From: Roseibium hamelinense
Lineage (GTDB): Bacteria; Pseudomonadota; Alphaproteobacteria; Rhizobiales; Stappiaceae
Assembly: GCF_007830545.1 (NCBI RefSeq)
Contig: NZ_VLLF01000001.1
Coordinates: forward strand, 248,001-312,000
Direction: 5' to 3'
DNA: 64,000 bases
Of the stretch, positions 9,669-19,037 are shown piece by piece. The translations under genes and the position numbers were made by a program. The notes beneath the pieces are model-generated. The model searched no databases. It had not been told where the DNA came from and was given only the letters and a program-made list of their open reading frames with translations. Every line of letters begins with the position of its first letter. The first letter of the stretch is position 1.

Positions 9669-10616
9669 ATGCTGCTTCTGTCGGAAAGCGAGACACAAAA
9701 TGCCCTGCCATTTCCCGGTTTGATCGATGCGCTTGCCGATATGTTCAAGACGGGCTGTGATATGCCCGTGCGCCACCATCACGACATGAAAGTGCCCGGC
9801 GAGCCGGATGCAACCATGCTTCTCATGCCGGCCTGGGTGCCAGGCACCTATGCCGGGGTCAAGATCGCCTATGTGGTCCCTGGCAATTCCGCACGGTCCT
9901 TGCCGGCGGTCTCGGCCTCCTACATGCTTTCGGATGCAGCCACCGGCGCACCGCTGGCGCTGGTCGATGGCGGCGAACTGACAGCCCGGCGCACCGCGGC
10001 TGCGTCTGCGCTGGCCTCCAGGTATCTGGCCCGTCCGGATGCACGCAGATTGCTGATCGTTGGAACCGGACGGCTGTCGATCAATCTTGCAGGCGCGCAT
10101 GCTGCCGCCAGACCTATCGAAACCGTGCAGGTCTGGGGCAGATCTCTTGAGAAGGCGCAAGCCGTCGCAGATGCAGTCACGGCGGCGTTTGGCATCAAAG
10201 CGAGCGCAGTCTCAGACCTCGAGGGCGCCTGTGCAGAGGCGGACATCATTTCTGCCGCCACCCTGTCACAGGATCCATTAATCAAGGGCGCCTGGCTGCA
10301 GCCCGGCACACATGTCGACCTGGTGGGCGCGTTCAAACCTTCCATGCGTGAGAGTGATGACGAAGCCGTGCAGCGGGCGACCGTGTTTGTCGATACGCGG
10401 GACGGCTGCACCAAGGAAGGCGGGGATATTGTTCAGCCGCTTCAATCTGGTGTGTTGAAGCCCGGCGATATTGCTGCCGACTTGTATGAATTGACCCGCG
10501 GGACGCATCCCGGCCGGAAGGCGCCGGACGAAATCACCCTGTTCAAGTCGGTGGGGGCGGCGCTGGAAGATCTTGCCGGAGCGATACTCGCATACCAAAC
10601 AGCATCCAAGGGCTGA
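9669..10616 (+). CDS. Ornithine cyclodeaminase / mu-crystallin family protein
   Basis: NAD(P)-dependent enzyme of the ornithine cyclodeaminase, alanine dehydrogenase and ketimine reductase family, 315 residues. The Rossmann motif is GTGRLSINLAGAHAAA near residues 125-140. VDGGELTARRTAAASALASR carries the family Arg/Thr block before it, and a DLVGAFKPSMRE stretch comes near residue 220. It could deaminate ornithine to proline or reduce a cyclic imine; the family cannot be split by eye. It lies between the importer and a Ca2+/H+ antiporter on the same strand. A role in using imported amino acids is an inference from position. Confidence 0.87.
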   Translation: MLLLSESETQNALPFPGLIDALADMFKTGCDMPVRHHHDMKVPGEPDATMLLMPAWVPGTYAGVKIAYVVPGNSARSLPAVSASYMLSDAATGAPLALVDGGELTARRTAAASALASRYLARPDARRLLIVGTGRLSINLAGAHAAARPIETVQVWGRSLEKAQAVADAVTAAFGIKASAVSDLEGACAEADIISAATLSQDPLIKGAWLQPGTHVDLVGAFKPSMRESDDEAVQRATVFVDTRDGCTKEGGDIVQPLQSGVLKPGDIAADLYELTRGTHPGRKAPDEITLFKSVGAALEDLAGAILAYQTASKG

Positions 10617-10642
10617 TACGGACGGAACCGGGGAGAAAGCGC

Positions 10643-11743
10643 ATGACTGCGGTCAAATCGGAACTCGCATCGCTGATCGGTTTTCTGCTTTTCGGGCTTT
10701 TCCTGCTTTTTGGCGGGGCGCTTTACCCGTCCGATATCGGGCTTGGCGCTTCTGGTCTGGTCTTGGCAGGCTTGTTCGCGGTTATGGCTTGGTGTGCGTT
10801 TTCGGTTGTCCGCCATGCAGAGTGCCTTGCAACGCTTTTGGGCGAACCCTACGGCACGCTGATCCTGACGCTGGCAGTGATCGGCATAGAAGTGGCTCTG
10901 ATTTCCGCCGTCATGCTTGCTGGAGACGCCAGCCCGGCCATGGCACGCGATACCATGTTTTCCGTGGTCATGATCGTGTTGAACGGCCTTGTCGGCCTGT
11001 GCCTGTTGTTTGGTGGCCTACGGCACACCAGTCAGACCTACAACCTACAGGGGGCAAATGCGTTCTTGTCGGTGTTGATCCCTCTTGCGATTTTCGCGCT
11101 CGTATTGCCGCGGGCGACGCAATCGGCCCCAGGCGGTCAGTTATCTCACCTTCAGGCAGGGTTCGATATCGTGATGTCGGTGGTGCTATATGGAGTGTTT
11201 CTCGCCATCCAGACGCGCACGCACAGCGACATATTTCAACAGCCGGAGCACAGATCGGTAGAATCGCACCATGATGTGGTTGTCCGCAGCATTCCGTTTC
11301 ATGTCATCGGGCTGTTCGGTGCGCTTTTGCCGATCATTCTCTTGTCGAAGAAGCTGGCGCTATATGTCGATTTTGGAATTGCCGGCCTGGGAGCGCCGAT
11401 CGCGCTGAGCGGTTTTTTGGTCGCAGCGCTTATCCTGATGCCGGAAGGTTTGAGCGCCATTCAAGCCGCGCGCGACAACATGCTTCAGCGCGCGGTCAAC
11501 ATTTGCCTCGGCTCAGCTGTTGCAACCATCGGCCTGACCGTGCCGGCGGTTCTGGCAATCGGATGGTACACCGGACAGAATATCGAGCTAGCGCTTGAGG
11601 TGCCGGAGATCATTCTTTTGGCCCTGACTTTGTTTGTGTCTGTCGTCACGTTTGTCAGTCCGCAAACAAACTACCTGCAAGGCGCCGTGCATCTGGCGTT
11701 GTTCGGTGCCTATGTGATGATGATTTTTGATCTGGCCGGTTAG
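10643..11743 (+). CDS. Ca2+/H+ antiporter (ChaA/CAX family)
   Basis: Inner-membrane cation exchanger, 366 residues, about 11 hydrophobic segments in two homologous halves. The first half has GEPYGTLILTLAVIGIEVAL, the alpha-repeat with the transport Glu; the second half has the counterpart around PEGLSAIQAARDNMLQRAVN. A His-rich loop near residue 195 (TRTHSDIFQQPEH) separates the halves. The family exports Ca2+ or Na+/K+ against protons. It starts 26 bases after the upstream gene and ends 15 bases from a convergent acetyltransferase gene. Confidence 0.9.
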   Translation: MTAVKSELASLIGFLLFGLFLLFGGALYPSDIGLGASGLVLAGLFAVMAWCAFSVVRHAECLATLLGEPYGTLILTLAVIGIEVALISAVMLAGDASPAMARDTMFSVVMIVLNGLVGLCLLFGGLRHTSQTYNLQGANAFLSVLIPLAIFALVLPRATQSAPGGQLSHLQAGFDIVMSVVLYGVFLAIQTRTHSDIFQQPEHRSVESHHDVVVRSIPFHVIGLFGALLPIILLSKKLALYVDFGIAGLGAPIALSGFLVAALILMPEGLSAIQAARDNMLQRAVNICLGSAVATIGLTVPAVLAIGWYTGQNIELALEVPEIILLALTLFVSVVTFVSPQTNYLQGAVHLALFGAYVMMIFDLAG

Positions 11744-11758
11744 CCGATTATTGGTCTG

Positions 11759-12613
11759 CTACCCCAGTTCGAAGGTCGTGATTCCGTAAATCCGCTGCAG
11801 AGGCAGATCCGGTGCTGGGCCTTTATACATACGGGCGGTTTCGAAGCTGGCCGATAGACCATACCGTTCCGCAAGCTCCAATCCTGCGGCATTCGGTTCG
11901 GGTACATCCAAAACGACGGTTTGACCTTTTACTTGACCAGCCAATGCCCGGAACAGAATGTCAGCGTGCTTGGGCGTTTCCGCGAAAAGCGGACCTATCT
12001 TGAAACCATCCAGGCATTTGCGAATGACGCCGTATCCCAAGATGCGACCGTCTTCGATAAGGGCAAAACCGCGCCGCGTTGGGTGCCCGGGCATTGTCCA
12101 TGCTTTCAAGAACGGTTCCCGATCTTCCTGGAAAAACGCGGCGTCATAGTCGCGGATGGAGGGAAACAGGCCCTGGCCAAGAATGCTGAGCCGGGGATCC
12201 ATCGGCGTATCCACCAAGGGCACGCCTTCGTAGCGAATGTTGCGGTGCTTGTTCTCAAAGCCCGATTTACGGTAGTTGTCCTGCTGGTCGATAACGCCAT
12301 CCAGACCCACTGTGCGGCCCTGAAGATGGCTCATTGCATGCTGCCAAATGGCCCAGCCATGTCCGGACCCGCGATGCTCCGGGTGGCAGATGTAAAATCC
12401 GATGAAACCGAAACGGCTGCCATATCGGACAGCGGAAATGACTGAAAGCGGTGTGCCCTCAGCGTCTTCGCGGATGAAATAGCCGCCGGGATCTGTATCG
12501 AAGAACACGTCGAGATCATGTTCGCCCGGGTTCCAGCCTTCGTTCGCGGCCCAGTCGATGGCGCATTTGAGGTCGTCGCGGGTCATGGAACGGATAGTTG
12601 GATTAAGCGGCAT
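11759..12613 (-). CDS. GNAT family N-acetyltransferase (two-domain)
   Basis: Acetyl-CoA-dependent acyltransferase, 284 residues from the ATG chosen behind CAGGAA. The N-terminal GNAT fold shows the acetyl-CoA loop around HPEHRGSGHGWAIW (residues about 80-93). The C-terminal half (GHPTRRGFALIEDGRILGYGVIRK, split here only for description, near residues 185-210) resembles the second domain of the YitH/HolE-type double GNAT proteins. Substrate is unknown. A longer in-frame start exists 34 codons upstream but its extra sequence looks non-coding. Confidence 0.85.
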   Translation of the reverse strand: MPLNPTIRSMTRDDLKCAIDWAANEGWNPGEHDLDVFFDTDPGGYFIREDAEGTPLSVISAVRYGSRFGFIGFYICHPEHRGSGHGWAIWQHAMSHLQGRTVGLDGVIDQQDNYRKSGFENKHRNIRYEGVPLVDTPMDPRLSILGQGLFPSIRDYDAAFFQEDREPFLKAWTMPGHPTRRGFALIEDGRILGYGVIRKCLDGFKIGPLFAETPKHADILFRALAGQVKGQTVVLDVPEPNAAGLELAERYGLSASFETARMYKGPAPDLPLQRIYGITTFELG

Positions 12614-12703
12614 GATTTCCTGTCCAGATGCATCAGGATGACAAGTTGGCACTGCGGAGGGTGCGCCGCAAGGCGGTCTGTCATGCCGTTTACTGGAGAG
12701 AAA

Positions 12704-12779
12704 TGGCACGCCCAACGGGACTCGAACCCGTGTTTCCGCCGTGAAAGGGCGGCGTCCTAGACCGCTAGACGATGGGCGC
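12704..12779 (-). tRNA. tRNA-Glu (anticodon TTC)
   Basis: Cloverleaf of 76 bases with encoded CCA. The acceptor is GCGCCCA paired with TGGGCGT (first pair G-U), the anticodon stem CCGCC/GGCGG encloses loop CTTTCAC, and the T-arm has GGTTCGAGTCC. Confidence 0.95.
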
Positions 12780-12846
12780 GCGGTCGACGCGTCTGCGTCG
12801 TGGGGAGGCTTATAGGCGGGATTTTATTGGGCCGCAAGTCCTCCAT

Positions 12847-12880
12847 GAAAAAAATATTACAGGCCCGGTTGCCCGGGCCC
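12847..12880 (-). terminator. Probable terminator downstream of gloA
   Basis: Read on the minus strand, a GGCCCGG / CCGGGCC stem with GCAA loop is followed within six bases by a run of seven T. It lies 24 bases after the gloA stop and upstream of tRNA-Glu. Confidence 0.6.
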
Positions 12881-12903
12881 GTATTCAGTTTGGTTTCAAG
12901 TCT

Positions 12904-13344
12904 CTACCAGGATCCGGTGTTCGACATGGACGCCCAAGGCTCTTTGATTTCAAGGGCTTCGCCTTTTTGCAGCAGCTCGATGGAGATGTTATCCGGCGAA
13001 CGAATAAATGCCATCCGGCCGTCCCGCGGGGGCCTGTTGATGGTCACGCCATTTTCCTGAAGGCTGGCGCATAGTTCGTAGATGTTATCGACCTCATAGG
13101 CGAGGTGGCCGAAGTTACGCCCACCGTCATAGTCTTCGGGATCCCAATTGTACGTGAGTTCCAATACCGGGCTGCTGTCGGCCTTGCCTTTTTCAACATC
13201 ATCAGAGCTGGCAAGAAAAATGAGCGTAAAGCGGCCGTTTTCGTTTTCGTAACGGCGGACTTCCGTCATGCCCAACTTGTTGCAATAAAAGTCCAAGGAC
13301 TCGTCAAGATCCTTTACGCGGACCATGGTGTGCAAATAACGCAT
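12904..13344 (-). CDS. gloA: Lactoylglutathione lyase (glyoxalase I)
   Basis: Converts the hemithioacetal of methylglyoxal and glutathione to S-lactoylglutathione in the cytoplasm. The 146-residue vicinal-oxygen-chelate fold has the metal ligands in place: His5 ([10 protein letters not shown]), a Glu in LELTYNWDP, His in NFGHLAYEV, and Glu in [19 protein letters not shown] is the usual first repeat. It is divergent from the sirtuin gene with a 58-base gap. Confidence 0.95.
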   Translation of the reverse strand: MRYLHTMVRVKDLDESLDFYCNKLGMTEVRRYENENGRFTLIFLASSDDVEKGKADSSPVLELTYNWDPEDYDGGRNFGHLAYEVDNIYELCASLQENGVTINRPPRDGRMAFIRSPDNISIELLQKGEALEIKEPWASMSNTGSW

Positions 13345-13402
13345 GGAATGCCCTTTTCAAAATGCGTTCAAATCCGGTGCGCAAGGCTAATCAAGGTTTC
13401 CC

Positions 13403-14173
13403 ATGAATGAGATAACTGATCTGCATGATGCACATGTTTTTGTGAGATCTTTCCTGAACGCCGGGCGCGGAGATATCGTTGCATTGACTGGCGCAGGGAT
13501 ATCGACAAGTTCCGGCATTCCAGATTTCAGGTCTCCGGGCGGCATATGGTCCCAAATGGAGCCGATTCAATATCAGGACTTTGTTGCAAGCGAAGCCTGC
13601 CGCCTGGAAGACTGGCGCAGACGGTTTGAGATGCAGTCTTATTTCCGAAAAGCCGAACCGAACGCGGCCCATCTTGCGTTGGCGCATCTCGCCGATCTTG
13701 GGTTGCTGGATATGTTGATCACTCAAAACGTTGATGGTCTGCACCAGGCGTCGGGTATTGATGACAATGCGCTGATCGAGTTGCACGGCAATTCCACATA
13801 CGCCACGTGCCTGTCATGCGGAATGCGCGCGGAATTGGACGATCAGCGTCCCTCTTGGGAGGCTGGGCATGCGCCGGTGTGTGACAGCTGCGGCGGCTTC
13901 CTGAAGGCTGCAGTTGTCAGCTTTGGCCAGATGATGCCGGAAAACGAGCTTCAGCGTGCCGCGCTTGCGGCGCAAAATGCTGCTTTGTTTGTTGTGATCG
14001 GTTCGTCTCTTGTCGTGCATCCGGCAGCGCAACTGCCGGTGCTGGCGGTGCAGGCTGGGGCTGAACTGGTCATCATCAACCGCGAATCGACTCCTCTTGA
14101 TCAAGTTGCCCACACGATAATTCGCTGCCCGATTGCCGAGACATTCGCGGGTTTCGGCGCAATGCAGGGGTAA
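13403..14173 (+). CDS. NAD-dependent protein deacylase (sirtuin, CobB/Sir2)
   Basis: Removes acyl groups from lysines using NAD+. The 256-residue protein has the NAD loop ALTGAGISTSSGIPDFR (about residues 28-44), TQNVDGLHQASG, the catalytic His in LHGNSTYATC, and a zinc site from two Cys pairs (CLSCG and CDSCG). It lacks the long N-terminal extension of CobB. AAGG precedes the ATG by six bases. A single-gene unit by spacing. Confidence 0.93.
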   Translation: MNEITDLHDAHVFVRSFLNAGRGDIVALTGAGISTSSGIPDFRSPGGIWSQMEPIQYQDFVASEACRLEDWRRRFEMQSYFRKAEPNAAHLALAHLADLGLLDMLITQNVDGLHQASGIDDNALIELHGNSTYATCLSCGMRAELDDQRPSWEAGHAPVCDSCGGFLKAAVVSFGQMMPENELQRAALAAQNAALFVVIGSSLVVHPAAQLPVLAVQAGAELVIINRESTPLDQVAHTIIRCPIAETFAGFGAMQG

Positions 14174-14305
14174 TTGGGCCCACTGGCCTGTGGTTAGTTG
14201 GACAAATGCCTCTTTGCGGCATCCGTCGCGATGTTATCCTTTTGTTAGGAATCAGTTGGGTGGTGAGTCGCGTGACGGCCGATCAACTGGAGATGCGGAC
14301 CAGAG

Positions 14306-14902
14306 ATGGGGCAGTTGGCTATGGGGAGTAAATCCGCGACGGATCCCCGCGCACTAGAAACACTCACGGACGAAGTTGCCGTTGATGTTTTTGAGGTTGC
14401 GGGCACGATCAAGTGGTTTGATGTCGCCAAAGGGTATGGCTTCATCGTGCCCGATGACGGGACATCCGATATCCTTTTGCATGTCACCTGCCTCAGGCGA
14501 GACGGTTATCAGACCGCCTACGAGGGTGCACGGGTCGTCTGCGAAGTGCTCGACCGGCCGCGGGGCCTACAAGCGTTTCGGATCCTGTCCATGGACGAAA
14601 CGACGGCACTGCATCCTTCCCAGTTGCCGCCCTCGCGCACCCATGTCCAAGTGGTGGCCGAAACCGGGTTTGAAACGGCAACCGTGAAGTGGTTTAACCG
14701 GGTCAAGGGCTTCGGCTTTCTGACACAGGGCGAGGGGACGGAAGACATTTTCATTCACATGGAAACGTTACGCCGTTTCGGTATTGCCGAACTTCGTCCC
14801 GGCCAGGAAGTGCTGGTGCGTTTTGGCACCGGTCCAAAGGGCCGCATGGCTGCGGAAATCCGGCCGATCGGGGCGGGTACCCATATTCCAGCATCACATT
14901 AG
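14306..14902 (+). CDS. Double cold-shock domain protein
   Basis: Nucleic-acid-binding protein, 198 residues, with two cold-shock domains. Domain 1 (about 33-95) has GTIKWFDVAKGYGFI and DILLHVTCL; domain 2 (about 128-190) has ATVKWFNRVKGFGFL and DIFIHMETL. The RNP1-type (K-G-Y/F-G-F) and RNP2-type elements are intact in both. Two-domain CSD proteins are common in alphaproteobacteria. An alternative ATG five codons in has an equally poor ribosome site. A rho-independent terminator follows the stop. Confidence 0.9.
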   Translation: MGQLAMGSKSATDPRALETLTDEVAVDVFEVAGTIKWFDVAKGYGFIVPDDGTSDILLHVTCLRRDGYQTAYEGARVVCEVLDRPRGLQAFRILSMDETTALHPSQLPPSRTHVQVVAETGFETATVKWFNRVKGFGFLTQGEGTEDIFIHMETLRRFGIAELRPGQEVLVRFGTGPKGRMAAEIRPIGAGTHIPASH

Positions 14903-14930
14903 AAGCGCGCAAAACAGCTTTCAAAGACAC

Positions 14931-14954
14931 GGCCGGTCAACACCGGCCTTTTTT
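14931..14954 (+). terminator. Rho-independent terminator after cold-shock gene
   Basis: Perfect stem GGCCGGT / ACCGGCC with loop CAAC, then six T. Confidence 0.9.
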
Positions 14955-15011
14955 GCGGGCGCTTCCTGGGGCATGTTAAGAAATAGTCGTCCCGCGCTCA
15001 AAGGTTTCCTC

Positions 15012-15488
15012 GTGCCCAGACGTTTTAAAGTTTTCTCGATCTTCTTCGCATGTTCGGGCTTTTTGTCTGCTCTGCTGCTGCATGCTCAAGCCCTGGACGT
15101 GCCGCTGCGCACCGAACAATTGGCCATCTCGACCGAAAGCGGCGAGTTGCTGTTTACGGTGGAAGTGGCCGAGAAAGACATTGAACGGTCACGCGGTTTG
15201 ATGTTTCGCACAGAAATGCCATCCGATACGGGCATGCTGTTTGTGTTCGAAAGGCAGGGTCAACGGTATTTCTGGATGAAAAACACGCCGCTGCCGCTCG
15301 ATATCATTTTTATCACCAATGACGGCGAGATCGTGCATATCGCAAAACAGACCACGCCCTTTTCGGAGGATATCATTCCTTCGCGGGAGCCGGCGCGCTA
15401 TGTCCTGGAAATTAACGCCGGCCTATCCGATGAGCTTGGCATCAAGGCCGGTGACAAAGTCACCGGCCCGTCAATCGGCACGGAGTAG
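15012..15488 (+). CDS. DUF192 family secreted protein
   Basis: A 158-residue exported protein. A signal peptide (hydrophobic stretch after PRRFKV, cleavage likely after LHAQA) is followed by a DUF192 domain with the usual SRGLMFRTEMPSDTGMLFVF, FWMKNTPLPLDIIF and AGLSDELGIKAGD blocks. Function is unknown. The GTG start was chosen because AAGG lies seven bases upstream; an in-frame ATG at 14973 would add 13 residues but sits just behind the terminator with a poor ribosome site. Confidence 0.87.
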   Translation: MPRRFKVFSIFFACSGFLSALLLHAQALDVPLRTEQLAISTESGELLFTVEVAEKDIERSRGLMFRTEMPSDTGMLFVFERQGQRYFWMKNTPLPLDIIFITNDGEIVHIAKQTTPFSEDIIPSREPARYVLEINAGLSDELGIKAGDKVTGPSIGTE

Positions 15489-15548
15489 CGGCAGCTCCTA
15501 CGTGCGTTGATGACCGGTCGGGGACTTGCCACGTTTGCAGCCGTGTTT

Positions 15549-16505
15549 CTAGTTTTTGCGTGCGACAATCGTGTTCGATACCCAAGCCCCGAAGTGTCCG
15601 ATGTCACCGTCTTCCTTGATGCTCAACGGCTGGCAGCCGTGCACTTCGAGCAACTTGAAAATCGAAGACTGCGGCAGGACATGCATCTCCATGCCGGGTT
15701 TGGCGGTCTTCAAGTAGGACCGGGTCTCAAAGCTGTAGCCATCCATGTAGACCGGGATCTGAAAGATCGCCAAACCACCTGAATTCAGATTTTTAAGCAG
15801 ACGATCCAGGATGTAGTGCATGATTGGCGGCGGATTATGCTGCAGAACAATCCGCGAGTAAAAGAGGTCATAGGCTGGCAAAGCATCGAGACCTGCCCGA
15901 TCAACCTTCTGAAAACAGATATTGCCAATGCCGTCTTGTTTGGCCTTGCGATCAGCGATCTCAAGATGATTCGGCGAGATGTCGAGCGCATATAGCGTTT
16001 TGAACAACCTGGAAAGAAAAAGCGACGCCCGACCAACACCGCAGCCATATTCAAGCGCTGTGGGGAATTGGTCTGCGGATAGGCCGCACTCTTTGAAAAT
16101 CATCGAAATGCGATCAAAATCGTGCACGCCGGTCGACCAGAACTTTTCCTCGTTGGCGGGAATGTTCTCGGAAAGATACTCATCGCTCGTAACGACAGAA
16201 AAATAGGGCTGTTCCTTGCCAAGCTGAGACCATGACCGTCCGACGTGGTCCCAGAGCTTTTCGAGGTCCTGTGCCGAAGAATCGACGTCGACAGACTGAT
16301 TTGTCCGATGTTCAACAAACGAAATGGGATGATGGAACTGGCTGCCAAGCACCCGTTTGTGAAACTCTTCAGAGCGCATCACAAGAGTACGCAGCTCTTC
16401 GGTCGAGTTGCAATTCTGTCTGAAATGTTCGACAGCCTGATCTTCTGCGCTGCGTCCCAGCAGGAACTGAAAGCAGTTTTGGACATCTTCTGGTGTGATG
16501 CTCAT
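15549..16505 (-). CDS. Class I SAM-dependent methyltransferase with N-terminal helical domain
   Basis: A 318-residue protein. Residues 1-55 form a short helical segment (FLLGRSAEDQAVEHF) that resembles the DUF4214/phycobilisome-linker-like segments attached to glycan and toxin proteins. From about residue 135 there is a methyltransferase fold: motif I ALEYGCGVGRASLF, motif II YALDISPNHLE, and YSRIVLQHNPPP as the post-II region. Substrate unknown; DUF4214-like segments often accompany glycan-modifying enzymes. No operon partner on this strand. Confidence 0.83.
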   Translation of the reverse strand: MSITPEDVQNCFQFLLGRSAEDQAVEHFRQNCNSTEELRTLVMRSEEFHKRVLGSQFHHPISFVEHRTNQSVDVDSSAQDLEKLWDHVGRSWSQLGKEQPYFSVVTSDEYLSENIPANEEKFWSTGVHDFDRISMIFKECGLSADQFPTALEYGCGVGRASLFLSRLFKTLYALDISPNHLEIADRKAKQDGIGNICFQKVDRAGLDALPAYDLFYSRIVLQHNPPPIMHYILDRLLKNLNSGGLAIFQIPVYMDGYSFETRSYLKTAKPGMEMHVLPQSSIFKLLEVHGCQPLSIKEDGDIGHFGAWVSNTIVARKN

Positions 16506-16763
16506 GAGAATAACGCCTCTTTTTGTCGGGCGCTTATATCAAGACGCGGTCGCCATGTTCTGCCTTATTTATAAAAGTTGCAGGGTTTTCCCGTCTTGAT
16601 TGCTGTTGCTGCGATTTAACTTTGTGCTGACGTCGGGGCGATGTTTTGAATTGCGCACGAGCAAAACCTGCTCCTGCCCATGTCCACAGGAGGACGGCAT
16701 TTTCAATAGATACTCACTTGACGTGGACCAGCGGTGTCTGTAAACCGCAGCCAATCAGGACGT

Positions 16764-16840
<77 letters not shown>

Positions 16841-17314
16841 TTTCTCACTTCGTTTACGTCCTCCATAATTTCAGTTTTCCGGTTTGCGGAAGAGCTGAGT
16901 CGGTGAAACGTGTTGTTTGTTTCCGATGCAGCACGTGGAGCTGAGGGCAATGACGCCTCTATTTTGGCCGTGCCTGTTTCCACTCTTGAAGCAATACCTG
17001 CCATCCGCAACGCTCGGTTTTTTGATTGCTGTGATTTGCCGACAGTGATGCGGCATCAACAAAATCCATTGTGAATTCTTACATTTTCCTTTTTCTTGGA
17101 AATACAACCTCAAGTACATCTTTTGCGGGAATAGTTTTGTTTTTCCTGATTTTTGTATTTATTAAGTAATGCGTACCGTTATACAGCGTAAAAAGCTTAC
17201 GTAACGTCATAAAATCTCGTGCAGAAAACGGGTCGCCGTCTCCCAGCGCTTTTAAAGGCGCGCAAATTCAAGCACACTGGTTAATGTATTGTTAATCATG
17301 CGTCGGAGTGAGAG
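16841..17314 (+). other. 474-base intergenic region
   Basis: No gene seen. The last 200 bases are AT-rich (about 17080-17220) and probably hold the promoter of the acetyltransferase-like gene at 17315. No structured RNA recognised. Confidence 0.45.
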
Positions 17315-18034
17315 TTGCTTTCCATACGCGCGGACAACACCGGTGAGGCGACCTTGACCATTACCTCAGCCCTTGCCCTTCTCAAAAAACGGGTCGAGGC
17401 GGAAGGTCTTTTGGTCCGTGAGAGCACAGATTTCACACGGTTTGAGGATACGATCCGGGCCACGAGTGACCGGTATCTGATGGAAGACTTTTCAAGCCGG
17501 TTTTTCGATTTGCACGGCTCCATGGCGTTCTGGATCGGTGCCTGGGACAAGGCGCATACGCCGGTTTCGGTTCAGGCGGCGAAACTGGAGGATCTGCGAG
17601 ACCGCAGCCTGGCAGAGCACTGGCAGCAGCAGCAAAGACGCATGTTTGTCGATCCTGCGGATATGGCCGAACTTGGTGAAGAGCATGCAGATGATGCGTT
17701 CTTTCTTCGCGGGCGGATTGTCTACCATGGCAACCTGTGGCTGCGCAGCGACATGCGCGGCAAAGGTCTGGCGGAAGCGCTGACGCAAATGGGATTTTTG
17801 GTGTCACTGCTGAAGTGGTCGCCGGATTATCTGTATGGGCTCATGGCTGCCAAGAGTGCGTTGAAGGGGTTTGGGCTTCGGGTCGGCTATCGCCGGTTTG
17901 CGCCGCGCGGGACGCACTGGGTGAGCGCACCCAAACATATCCGGCCTGATGATTGGCTGGTGTATTCCACCCGCTCAGATTTGGCAGGACTTGCCAAAAC
18001 TATAGTTGCTGAAGCTGATGCAAGTCCTGGATGA
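17315..18034 (+). CDS. GNAT-like acetyltransferase, unknown substrate
   Basis: A 239-residue cytoplasmic protein. The middle has a GNAT-like acetyl-CoA element, LWLRSDMRGKGLAEALTQM (about residues 142-160), preceded by a beta-strand-like segment and followed by YLYGLMAAKSALKGFGLRVGY, which fits the end of a GNAT fold. The N-terminal 100 residues are not recognised. The start is a TTG with GGAGTGAG just upstream; no in-frame ATG lies nearby. Its 3' end overlaps the convergent gene at 18000-18503 by 35 bases. Confidence 0.65.
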   Translation: MLSIRADNTGEATLTITSALALLKKRVEAEGLLVRESTDFTRFEDTIRATSDRYLMEDFSSRFFDLHGSMAFWIGAWDKAHTPVSVQAAKLEDLRDRSLAEHWQQQQRRMFVDPADMAELGEEHADDAFFLRGRIVYHGNLWLRSDMRGKGLAEALTQMGFLVSLLKWSPDYLYGLMAAKSALKGFGLRVGYRRFAPRGTHWVSAPKHIRPDDWLVYSTRSDLAGLAKTIVAEADASPG

Positions 18035-18503
18035 CACCGAAATAGGCGCAAAAACGCCGGCCTGACTGCTGGGACGGGCGCAATGTCAGGATCAGGCGTT
18101 CAAATGCGATATCAACAGATGTGCCTTGAAATTGGATGGTGGTTCTAGCGTAGCCATAATATGGCCGTCCGGCCAGCGCGCATCTGTAGCCGTCCGCCGA
18201 GGCGTATTCCAAATCCGGGTCGGGCGTACGCAGCGCTTGACCCTGCTGCAAGGCCCAATCGTCACCAAACAACAGGCGCTGGCTAGACCGCCGTCCAACG
18301 TAGAAAATCGGTGGAGGTCCAAAGCCCTCCAACTGGTCCGAGCACAGGCTCAGATAGGGCATATGCTCACGCAACTTTTCAGTTACGATGCCGGATTCAG
18401 ACATCATGCTCTCATAGAACGCGGACAGTTGAGGGTCCGCAAGGCCCTTGTCGATCGCTTGCGTTCCGAGTTCTGTGAAGACGGGGCGCGTTACATTGAG
18501 CAC
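18000..18503 (-). CDS. PAS-like domain protein of unknown function
   Basis: A 167-residue soluble protein with no signal peptide. The segment IFYVGRRSSQRLLFGDDWA and the later YYGYARTTIQF / SFERLILTLRP-like strands look like a PAS-type sensory fold of the alphaproteobacterial kind found in small regulators; no output domain is attached. It follows the small gene at 18531-18764 by 27 bases on the same strand, so the two are probably an operon. The assignment rests on pattern only. Confidence 0.55.
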   Translation of the reverse strand: MLNVTRPVFTELGTQAIDKGLADPQLSAFYESMMSESGIVTEKLREHMPYLSLCSDQLEGFGPPPIFYVGRRSSQRLLFGDDWALQQGQALRTPDPDLEYASADGYRCALAGRPYYGYARTTIQFQGTSVDIAFERLILTLRPSQQSGRRFCAYFGVIQDLHQLQQL

Positions 18504-18530
18504 TTTGATGTCGGATCCTTCGCGGATTGG

Positions 18531-18764
18531 TTACTTTTTAAACGCCTGTATCAGGAGTTCGATGATATCGCAGAATTCCTCACAGGTCTCGCTGGACAAC
18601 TTGTGAACGTTATCAACTTCATAATCCATTGCGAGAATCATATCCCACATCTCGGTAAGATTGTGGCGGTCGACCTGTTTTTTGAGATGTGTGGCGCGGC
18701 TGCATACCGGTTTGATGTGCTCGTGCACATATTCCGCGCGGGTAGAAGTGGAAAGGTGGTTCAT
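18531..18764 (-). CDS. Small unknown protein (77 aa)
   Basis: Predicted soluble, mostly helical protein beginning MNHLSTSTRAEYVHEHI, with two Cys and many charged residues (KKQVDRHNLTEMWDM; SSETCEEFCDIIELL). GAGAG lies ahead of the ATG. Not recognised. It is the first gene of a two-gene minus-strand unit with the PAS-like protein. Confidence 0.5.
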   Translation of the reverse strand: MNHLSTSTRAEYVHEHIKPVCSRATHLKKQVDRHNLTEMWDMILAMDYEVDNVHKLSSETCEEFCDIIELLIQAFKK

Positions 18765-19037
18765 GGACCGCTCTCTTATCGTCCTTGTCTGACCTTTGCG
18801 GCTCGCAGACAAGCCGGGTACGTTTCTTAACACGATTTAGACAAGTCGCATGTCACATCTAAGGTTGTATAGATGTAGGAATTATCACTCGTATTTATAT
18901 CAATAATTGAGCGCATCAGGATGCAATGCGATTGGAAGGGGCTGAGGTTGCTTCCTGGTGAAAACAGCAAAAGCCATAGACCGTTGCCGCAGGTTTTGAT
19001 AAACACCGACCAACCGAAATGAACAAGGACGTGCTGA

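Noticed and set aside
15510..15782. Lipoprotein-like small frame after the DUF192 gene
   Set aside because: The apparent Cys and hydrophobic stretch are partly made of the antisense end of the methyltransferase gene, and the frame lies mostly within it.
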